Position numbers and translations under genes: made by a program
Notes under the pieces: model-generated
Seen by the model: the letters and a program-made list of their open reading frames with translations, nothing else
What the model was told of the DNA's origin: nothing
Database searches by the model: none
Part shown: piece by piece, positions 40,401 to 52,400 of the stretch
How positions within the stretch are numbered: position 1 is the stretch's first letter
Layout: every line of letters begins with the position of its first letter
NCBI GenBank assembly: GCA_032209605.1
Contig: JASFXZ010000010.1
Location: 12,049,385 to 12,113,384, forward strand
Direction of reading: 5' to 3'
Length of the DNA stretch: 64,000 bases
From: Mactromeris polynyma
Lineage: Eukaryota > Mollusca > Bivalvia > Venerida > Mactridae

Positions 40401-43400
40401 ATAATTTCTAAATGACAAGTGTTATGATGGTGCCTCCTTTCTTACACTGTATAAGCAGAGTGTTGGCAGTTACTTTAAGGTAGATAATTATGTTGCTAGC
40501 TCTGTTTACTTGATTTTATTGAGATTGACGCGTAAGAGGCGCGGGAGAATTATTGCTTGCGTGTTTCCATTGTACACGTCGGCAAGAGAAGATGCTTCGT
40601 ATTCTCACAGCAATTGTCGTAATGGTGTAGCGTATGTCATTGTGTGTCATTGGTAAATCCAAAATTCACATTGGTTGATATGATATATGATTATGTGGTC
40701 TTAACCACCTGACTACTGTTATACTCGGGAACTCGTCAATTGCAATAACTCACGACATTTGTATGTTCCGCTTGAGGACTATTAAATTATTCACACGATG
40801 TCCAGTGTAATTACTTTACGCACATGTCCGTTGGTACTATCAATACTGTTCCATGACAAAATAGTGCAGCACCAATTTAATGTAATATTTAGAATGTGAA
40901 ATGAGTTGGTGTGATGCGTGTCAAGTTCAAATATGGAACCCCATACCGGTGTATGTAACCAGTTACGGGCAAACGAACACATGTGCAATGTAGTCATTTG
41001 TCAACTACATTTCATTTATAGCGCTTAATAATCATAACCGTACACATCAATGTAAATGCAAATGTGACTGCAAGTTCAAGTTTACAAATTCAAAGTATAG
41101 GTTAATAGTGGAAGTACAAGTAAACGGTCCAAGATCGACTGGTATATCAATCATTGAATCATATATGAATGAAAACTACGTGTATTAAAATATCACTCGA
41201 AAACAAATGTACATGCAGGCCGTTGTGATATTGTTCAGCTGTGTCCTGGCTACTGTATTGTGTGCTTATATTTTCCAGAAAAATAACCAAAAACGATTAC
41301 TGACTTGAAAAAGACTGACTGTCAACATGAACGTTACGACATTGTTTTTGATAACCAATAATAATAATCCACATATTAGATCAGGTAATTTGTTGAAATT
41401 TCAGATCACTGCTTGTCTACACATATAACACCGACTAAGTTAATTTAAAATGAATAGGTAATGGGTCGCATACTCTGTCTGATATCCAATTGTCCCGTCC
41501 TATGAACGTAGTATGTCGTATGAAGACGAGCGTTTGTTATGTCCATAACAATGAAGTGATCAGAGACTGAACCAGGATGCTTAATAAAATAGACATTGGG
41601 TATGCTTTATCTGTTCCCATGAACAGTCCATGCGCTAACGTCAAAACACTGAGCTTCCTGTGCCCGTAATAATTATATTATCAATAAACTCATGCTTTTA
41701 ACAAGTAAAGTGCAGGCGGTCTGCCTCATAGTAACCGGACCTGAATACATTAAAGACACTTACAAAAGTAATAAGGGATATTAACAAGCTGTAAGGTTAG
41801 CCTATAAAATTTAAAAGACATTTTCTTATAAATTGTTCACTTGTTCCCCATTTCAGAACTAACCTCCATCTAGGCTGTGTATATACTACTTGTACAATAT
41901 GTTTATAAAGAAAATATTTATTTTTAAATCATTTGTACTACTAATACAATATTTTGGTCCTTGTTTTAAGTTTATAAAAGAAATATTTTAAAATCATTCA
42001 CAATAATAGACAAAACGACAGGAAACAAAGAATGACATTAGATTAGCAACTGACTCAGCTTTGTCAACTAATATAAAAATCACCCCGTTCCTACGAGTCA
42101 TGTTTGTATTAAAATAATTTATTGGTAAAAGTAACTAGCTTGAGATTATTCAATACCATTAACCTTGCGCCGAAGACGCGCATAATTTCGTATTGAAACG
42201 AGTCTGTATCACAAACATTTTCATACGTCAAAATTCGCCTTAGCTCGTTTAAATGCCTTATAAAATATAATGAATTTGAGTGGAACGTTAAATGATTATA
42301 TAAATGCGAACGAAGATTTGAGTTCTTTCTTGATGTATATTGAAATTATTCAGGCTTTTAAATAATATAGATAAACTATTTCCGACTGCGAACATAGTAG
42401 ACATATATAGAGGATCTAACAGATATATATAGAGAGAGACATAAATGATATATAGACATAACAAAGTACCTGACATATAGACCTTATATGTTTAATCAAT
42501 GCTAGACCACCTAAGTTTGATTGATGCTTAGGACGATATTTTAACGAAACAATGTGCGTAACTTTCAAATACAGTTCAAAGCACAATACCGTAAATGTAA
42601 TGTACGTATATTATTTGTATTGCACTGTGCCAAAACGTACATATACGTATTTTTTTTCAATATTCAGACAAATTAAACAAATACATGCATTTGTATATAC
42701 AGTACCATGCTACCTTTTGAGACATCTAGTTAATACATATGTACAAATACAAACACAATGATCAGTATATTTGCTAATAATATCATGGAAAGGTAGGTAC
42801 GATGTTTTACCGCGGACGTGTATATTAGTTACGTGGGAAACGGCCAAAGTGTATCAGAGTGTACATATTTAAGTATATTTGCAACGCTTGAAGTCTTCGA
42901 ACATGTGCTGAATATTTTACATAAATCATTCTGCGTTTTCTGCATTCAAAGATATGATATGAAAATATAAATAGTTTTTCTCGTACCGACTGTTTTCCCT
43001 GTGGAAATGTAAATTTTAACTCATAATACGATGCATCGTTTATTCTTTGGACAGTGGATTCCATTGTACCTTCAGGTTGATCTGAATACAAACAAAATGC
43101 ATAATGGTTCGCATAATAACAATTTTCAGAATCTACTTCGTTATAAAATGTCTATTCCTAAATTGTATTTAAATTCGATCGTCAGTAATGTCAGATGCAT
43201 ATGTATTTCAAACGGCTAAATATACCGATACCAATCAAATTTCGATTTCAGAATGACAGACAAAAACAGTTTTACAACGTAAACTAAGTTATATTACCTT
43301 GCAATATACCATACAAACATGAACCATCGCCATTAGATGCACGATGTTAGAAGTATTATAGCCAATAATTCATCAGCATTTCAGTTGCGTTGGTCAGTAT

Positions 43401-46400
43401 ACATAATCAGTACTCCGGGTAGACAAGCTAGTACTAACCAACATAAAACTTACTAATCAGATAAATATGGGGGACACATGACTTGGATTAGTTGTCTTCA
43501 GTCCAGTTTTCACGGATATCATACCATCACCTCCGGTTCGAACCTACAACCTAAGACTGAACCGGCAGACGAGAGATGTACCCACTGAAATAACCGGACG
43601 TGTTAGTGCATTTAAATAACTGAAACCTACCTCCAAATGTAATGTTGCATACGTTACATATGATAGTCCTATTCTTCTCCATCTTCTCAATGCTGCTCGT
43701 GTGTCCACACGATAAAGTAACTTCATTCTAAATATAGAATTGTTTTATATTATACATATTTGCATCAATACTTGATCTTAAGGCCACACCAATCAATGTG
43801 TCTTTCTTCGGAACAATCACATTAAAGACATTTACTCCGAGCAAAAATAATTTAAAAAAACTCGTAAGCACACAGAAAGCTGTTTTCGAGAAAATGAATT
43901 GATAACGCTGTCCCGGTCGAAACCGAAAAAAAGTACAGATGTTGGGTTTTAAACAAAATTAGATGCGTTCTAAGTGTTATGGATCTATAATCAAGCGTCT
44001 GCAAACGTGAAGGGTACACTACGTATTGTAATTTCACTTCTTAAAACTACTGTATTATAAAAGAAGACTAAGTAAACAAGGGAGACGTAACATTCAAGCT
44101 AAACAAACACAAAACATGCACGACGCGGTAACCAAAGATCAAATCGCTGTAGATTTTAGTTGGCGAACCCACCTTTTATAATTAAGAAACTTCTATAATT
44201 CTATAAAGTAGAGGTTAATAAGATTATCAAATAACACCTTCCTTTTGTGTCATGTATCCTTTAATTCATTCAATATATCAGTATGATGTGTCGTATTGCA
44301 GTGTAAGGTAGACTTTGTAGAAACCAAACCATATTAATTTGAATTATATTAATAGTTTACGATCATTCCATAGTCACACCATTCCTGTAGCAACACTTTA
44401 TCTGTTTGTTAGTTCAATCAACAGAAAATAGATTGTATTTGTTAACTTTGTTGTACCTTCAAAGTTGTATTTCTATTAGCTTAACCTATGCAAATTGCAA
44501 TTTGTTAGTTTGGTAATAGTTTACCCTTATAGAGTCAGTCGGCTTTGTATATTGCTTTTGATTTTTTTAATAGTTAATTTTTCTGTTAGGATAACGCAAG
44601 TATGACTTTTGTTACTATCTTTGTGTTTTTTGTTATTTTGATTGATCTTTGTATCAACAACTAACACGTGTAAAATAATCAAATGCAGATTTCTGTATAG
44701 GATTCACAGGACTCAAGAGTTTATTTGTGATAATGGCCACCGGCCCATTCACATAAACATGTAACAAAACATATATTTACATAATGTGTGTTGAGTGACA
44801 TATAAACATATGAAAGACTATTACAATTGCTTTTAACAATCACAAATAAACAGCCACTGTATAAACGAGACAACCAAAGTGACAAATTATTTAGGCACAG
44901 CGAAAACTAATTTCTGGTTTAAGTATTCATTCTTTTACAAGTTTTCTTTTCTACCTATAATGTTCATGTTTCAATAAAATAAAATCAGAAAAAACAACGC
45001 CAGTCACATATCTACAAAAGACAATACACCATGCATCATCCCTAAAACTATAATGTTACAGTTGATCTGCATTAATGAAATTTTCTCTTTTTACAAAGGC
45101 ATAGTGGATGTACATAGCTAAATTTCTAAGTGATTTCTCTTCTTTACAATTAAAAAGTAATTTCAGTTTATACATGGAAGGAAAAATAGAATAGAATGGA
45201 GAAATGTACAAATTGCCTAATTGATGATATAGTGGACATAACAAAATAAAGTGTATTTCATCTTCGATGCAGTCTTTATGGTAAGGGCAAACACGCATTT
45301 CTCTGTCTAAACCTAAATGTCGTCCTTTTTCAATCATTAGTGAATGGCAAGAGCTTTTAAAGGACGCTATGGCATAGCGAAATTTCCTTACATCAATAAT
45401 ATTTAGGAATGGCTCAATAGAAAATTCTGACTTAATTTGTGAATATGTATATACTTCAGAAGAGTTAGTACAATTTTCCCACCATGACTGTAAGTATTGA
45501 TCTTTGAGCCTTTGTAAATATTGAGAGATAAAAAATTTGTCATTCTAAGCACCCTGTTGTTCCCACACATATCCAAACCCGTTGGCATAAAGATTCTGCC
45601 TGACTTTTGTAACCCAGTTAATCCGCCCCAAAGAATCATAATGCTTTAACATTTGATAACATTTAAATACATATCTATAACTTGGTAATTTTATCATTCT
45701 TAGCCAGTATTTAATCACACGTTTGCTGGTCTGAATATGTAGTGGGAAACGAGCACAGTCTCCAAGCACAGCATTGTTACAAGCCCTTCTGGGAATAAAC
45801 ATACAACGTTTACATGCATACATGTGAACATATTCAACACACTGTCTATATTCCATACCCCATATTTTGCTTCCGTATAAAAGTACAGGAGCTATTTTGC
45901 TATCAAAATTTTCAAAATAAGACTTATACGCAATGGCATGTACATATTTACAGAAGATAGTACAGAAGCTAGAACTCGTTTAGCTTTACTACTGCAAGCA
46001 TCAGACATCATATAGTGAGATAATTTTGGAGTAAAATAAACCCCAACATAACTAAATCCATTTACAATATCTAGTTTGGTATTCTTGTAGAACAATTTAT
46101 CATTTCTAGACAATCTACCTCCATTACGAAAAACCACAACTTTGGATTTAGAAATATTTACTTCAATACAAAAGTCTTGACAAAATGATTCTAAAACATT
46201 CAACTGTTTTTGAAGACCATTAACAGTATCAGATGTTAGTGCAACGTCATCAGCGAACATGAGTAAAAAATCTCGGATATGTCTGGATAAAGTTGAACAC
46301 CATGCAGACCACTGGATTCAATTATATTACTTAACTCATTAATAAATAACGAAAATAAAACATCCTTGCTTCAACCCAATATGACAATTGAAAGTTTCTG

Positions 46401-49400
46401 AATAAGAATTTGTCTTAGTATCTTTAACTGCACCTTTGACAGAATGATATATACTAACTATTGACTTCAACAGGTGGCCTTTGATCCCAGTTTCTTCAAA
46501 ATTTCAAAAAGTTTTATCCTACTAACAGTATCAAAGGCTTTTTTGAAGTCTATAAAGGCTACATAAAATTTCCTACCTCTTCAACTTGTGTATTTACTCA
46601 CTAGAGATTATAAAATAAAAGCATTATCAATTGTGGAATAACCTTGACGAAAACCATCCTGTGATTCCGAAAGTTTATTAAAAGCATTAACAAAGAATGT
46701 AAGACGTTTGTTTAGAATACTTATATATACTTTGCTTATAGTTTCCAGTAATGCTATTCCCCTGTAGTTGTCAGGGTTTCTTCTGTCTCATTTTTTGAAA
46801 ATAGGAATAACTATAGACTTCGACCACGATTCTGGAAAAACACCAGTTTTAAAAACTCTGTTGAAAAGACGTGTTAAAAAAGGCAGTATAAGATCAATAC
46901 AGGTAGTAATATGTAAGGGACTTATATCACCTGCATAGGCCCTAGATGCATTCAATGCTTTAACAGACTGTGTTACCTCTTCATTTGTAATATCTCTGTC
47001 AAACAAGAGATATTCAATCTCGGACATATGTTCATCAAGAACTATATGATTCATGTCGTTATTGTTATTATCAAGACCTTCATTCATCCCAAAACCATCA
47101 TTAAAAAGGTGAAAGAAATGTGTATACCAATTAACAATTTTTACATTAATAGACGGAATAGGTGCTTCTGTCAATTGTTTTATTTTCTTCCAGAAGAGTT
47201 TCGGATATTTTATTGCTTCATTTATCAGATTTGTTTTGTTCCAATAATATGCAAGCTTTTTGCTCTTAATGGTATCTTTATACACCCGCTTACTTTCTAG
47301 ATATTCTTGTAAGTTGGCTTCAGACCTTATCGAACGAAATGTTCTTAGTAGTTTGTTTCGACATAATTTCAATTTACTGCAAGCAGCATCAAACCACTTT
47401 GATTTATCCGAGGACTTATTACCTTTAGTAATAACCTTCTTGAACGCTTCAGAACAGTTCATAATAATGTCACCAAAAATTGAAAGTAATGCATTAATAT
47501 CAACATTGCTATCAAAAGTTTGTTCATAAAAAATATCAATGCATAATCTTCGATGCATACTCGTACCTTATGGCTCTACAAACAAGTATTGACAGAATTA
47601 TACACAATGCACTAACTTTACATATTAACGTAAATTACTAAACAAAAATTAGACAAATTGTCGGTCTTTTCTTTTTAGTGTTTTTGTTTTCGATATTTAG
47701 AAAACCATTTATATCAGAGATATACAACTAGATATGTCACTAACATCCAATGTCTAGTTTAACAGTTTCCGTATTCTAGTTGGCGTCTTTCACAACTCGA
47801 CACAGAATTTTATGAATGTCTGCGGCTCGACATTAATCTATGAATTCGTGATGACGCATCAATATATTTTTCACCAGCTTCCATTATACACAAGGTACTA
47901 GTTTGGAACTACATCATACTTTTACAGAATGACATCAGACTCGTAACATCTTGATGCCATTAATGATTATGATATTTATCACATAACATACGGCGCGGGA
48001 GAGATTATAACGCATTATATCTCGCAAAGCTCTAATGGATAATTTAGGGAAATTAGGACCGCATCACATATCCATACGCGCTGTCTGAATCCCAAATAAA
48101 CATGACTGACTTTCGTATAAGAGATAAATAGAGTATACCGTTCGTGTTCATATGTTATTAAATTAATTAAAACTCGTCGGTCAATGTATATCATTTTGGC
48201 CGACTCGTTTAATAAATTCACTAATACATGAACACTCATGTTAAATTGTCTTTTTCTAGCTATTGCTAGTTTTGCAGGACAGCTGTACAAAGATATTTTG
48301 TTTTTAACTATCGCTTTACGGTGTGCTCCGGGAACAGATGTACCTCTACCCACGACAATTTCAACATACATACAATCATCTGTCTCACAATCCTCAAGTA
48401 CTTTGTTCTTTTGATTAAATAGGGATTTCTGAATATTTGTATATAATTTATCACTATAAAAGTACCGACGAGTTAAACATTCTTACATTGAATTGTTAAA
48501 TACATTGCTTAAACTATTTTGTAGTGAATTGTACAATATTTGTTCAAGGGGGATATAGTCAATGCCGTTTAATCAAAATTAACTAGGAATTTACGACTGT
48601 TTACGTTTGGTAGGTTTTGCTCTCAAGTGCAGTAACTATCCTATAAATATCGTCTAATATATTTTTAAAATGGATAGACAGATCAAACCGGAAGTTTAAT
48701 ATGTAATTATTGCAATAAAAGACGAAATTTGATTTTATGGCCTACTTATGTAACAATGTAATACATACAGACATATACAGAGACAGGACGACAGAAACGT
48801 TGTAGTAATAGCTCGAGACACGATATACGCACAATAAAGATATTGAATTATATTTTGATGATTTAATTAATATGGACAGAAAATAAAGAAAGCAGTTGAA
48901 TGGACATCTCATTTACATTCTGATATATAACGTAATATATTACAGAGGTAATTGAGCGACATTGTACGAGACAGACACAGTGTTTGTTGTAGAGAGGGTG
49001 TTGTAATAGGGCAAACATATATTTAATTGACCGTTGCATAAAATATTTACGTATGCTTTTGTTCGTTTCTGTATGCATCTAACACTGACCACAGTTCTTG
49101 AACAGGCCTTTAACTACTGACATAAGAGCAAACAGTTGTCGTAATTAGAGCCAATTACAGCTGTTAATCATGATATATTTAAGGCGTGAATAAAATACAT
49201 TGTATGCTTCTAAGTCATAATATACAGTTTACATATTAACGGCGCTCATTTACGCTTCATTAAATCAGTCATTACACTTCGACCAAAACAGATCAAGCTA
49301 GGTTTTGTATAATAACTTACCCTCATTCTTTGCATTTCTGTTTCCATTTTCTGTCAAAACAAACTATTATGATATTAAATAATGATGAAAACAAACAATG

Positions 49401-52400
49401 AAATAATCACATAGAACAACACTAAAAAGCATTTTTTATTTCGAAGTGCACAATCAATCATACTTTTGAGAGTCCTGTTTGTGTAACAACATACAACGCA
49501 ATCAAAACATTTCAGTGTCCGTTTTGAAATAAGCGATATATAGCGAGTAAGAGCGACATATCAGTGATGATCTTAAGTGTATTTGGCCAGTAACATTGCA
49601 GATTTTTTATACTTTCAACAAAACAGACATATTCAATCATATTAAAATTAAAGGTGTACTTTTCACATATGAATGGAGAAACTGTAGTACTGCAGGGGAA
49701 ACTCTCATTACTACGTCACACTTCTATGATAAGGCCGTCGTTCTAGCTGTGTTGCTTCTTTAGATACGTATACTTTCAATACAAATAAAGGTTTTTGAAA
49801 CAAACACCGTTGCATTGTTTTCAAAAATCAACATCAAAAGCATTCAACAGACTGTGAACACGGTGAAGGATGGAAAATGAATTTAACATTACTAAATACC
49901 AACCAAAGGACATTACAAACAGACTTTGGTTGATCTTCATCAAGTTATGTAGGCGTAGAGGTCACTTTATGTGCGAGATAGAAGCATGACCTTATAAGGG
50001 GACATTAACTGTACAATTGCAGTTTTATCCAACAATTGATGCTCCCGTCTTAAACAGAATAATTTAACATAAAGCTCTGGATAATGAATGGATATTATAG
50101 ACTTGTGTAGCACAAAATGTCACACACAACACGTGTAGCTACATATATCAAAGCCATTTACTGTAATCGAAGTTGCATGGCAAATATCATAAAATGGTTT
50201 TGTTTCGATTTTTACCTAACTCAGTCACAATGCGTTTTATCTACCTCATAATTGCATCTGTCTATAAATACGATTAAAGATATTGTTGGCATTTGAATAA
50301 ACTACTTACACCATATTCCAGTTTCAGTTTGGTGATTTCGATTTCCACTTGTTGTCTTTCGTGTACTGTTTTCTGTCAAACAAAAATGGAGATATAAAAG
50401 TCGATCAAGAAATACCGTTTACAAAATAGTCTTTGAATTCGCAAGAGGAAATATCACAAGATAAAAAATAAAGTTTGTCAGGCGAAACTGAAATATCGAC
50501 CAACATATACGACTGTTGTATGTAGAATAGCAGAGCTCGGTATCACATATGGTAATCAAATACTAAGTTAAATATCATTTCAGGCATAAATAAAGTATCT
50601 ACTGCTGATAATCGAGTAATAGTACTTAAGGCGTGCTCTTATACACTATTGTTAAATATGTTTTTTGGGGGATCTAAACTGCAGTATTTCATTAGAAGTA
50701 TATCACACTCATTTACGGTTGGTATTGTCACGAATCCACAAACTAGAAAAATATGCAAATCAGCAAATATAATTTGAAATTACAATAAGCAACTAACTGC
50801 AATATAGTATTGTTATAACTGTACCTTCATACTAAAAGCCAACGAAGTGTATGTTTATTCATGTTAAACTATAGCAATGTAAGTGTAGAAGAAACAATGC
50901 AATGACGTTCATTGATTGATTGCTATCAATAACTTTTCTTTTCGAGAAAGAAATATTACAAAAATCATAATTATGATGCTTACAACATAGTTCATGTCGG
51001 ACATTGTCGCGATTCCGTAAAGTGCCGATGCGTTTCCGAACGCGTCGAATGCGATTTAAATATTCATCCGAACACAAATATTGATGACATAAATAATACA
51101 GCAACACATCATATGTGTTATTGTCAGGATCACGTGATGAGATGTCACCGATTTATGTGCACTTCTCTGATGCAACCGTTAAAAACGCACGAAACCGTTA
51201 GAAATAGCTTATTTTGCTTTGCAATGAATAACTTGAATGCATGGTTATGAGATGCCAAATTCGTGAATGACTACGTTTTAGGGTATATTTAAATATGAGA
51301 TTATTCTAGATAATACAGATATTTCGAAAGAAAACGTGTTTACGACCTACATTGGGACTGCAACTGTAACACAACGCACCGCACTTGGTGTGAATTAAGT
51401 GCGACAAAACTAGTAAGTAGTAGAGGTCATATGTGCTTTATCGCATGTCTGTATACTATAATTTAGATATCAATCTGATTTGTTCGCATTTACTTTGTAT
51501 TTATAAGTAAAATCAACCTAGTTTCGTTCAGCCGATATATATGTTCGAACACTATGATTTCTCGTTCGAAGTGCGCCTATAATACTTCAATTCATATACT
51601 ATAACACTATATATATCAAAATATGAAGGTAAAAGAATGACTTACATCATATACCTTCTTCAGAGTGACGTGTTCATCTTCTAATTTTCGCATGTTGGAT
51701 GTCAACTTCTGTATTTATAACGTTTGCATTAATTATACTCAAAATGCATACAATGTCAATCAGTTGTTAATATTATTTGTTGAAATTCAAATGCGTCCAA
51801 ATATACACCAAATTCCTTCTTTCACACGAGTGAATCTACTATTTAAAAGTCCCGACACTTACACCTCTTGACACCTAGACACTTGATAATTACATTATAT
51901 CTGAGACAATAATACTAATGCATTAATGCATGGTAATTTTGTTTTGAAGAAGCAGTTATGAATAATTTGGATTACTTTGTATTTATAAGTAAAATCAACC
52001 TAGTTTCGTTCAGCCGATATATATGTTCGAACACTATGATTTCTCGTTCGAAGTGCGCCTATAATACTTCAATTCACATACTATAACACTATATATATCA
52101 AAATATGAAGGTAAAAGCATGACTTACATCATATACACTCTTCAGAGTGGCGTGTTCATCTTCTAATTTTCGCATGATGGATGTCAACTTCTGTATATAT
52201 AACGTTTGCATTAATTATACTCAAAATGCATACAATGTCAATCAGTTGTTAATATTATTTGTTGAAATCCAAATGCGTCCAAATATACACCAAAGTCCTT
52301 CTTTCACACGAGTGAATCTACTATTTAAAAGTCCCGACACTTACACCTCTTGACACCTAAACACTTGATAATTACATTATATCTGAGACAATAATAATAA

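Noticed and set aside
48015..48353. Long minus-strand read-through after exon 7 of the Deltex-like gene
   Set aside because: It is open by chance. The splice at GTC/GTGGGT gives a RING-like continuation in the right phase, while the read-through has no recognisable domain.
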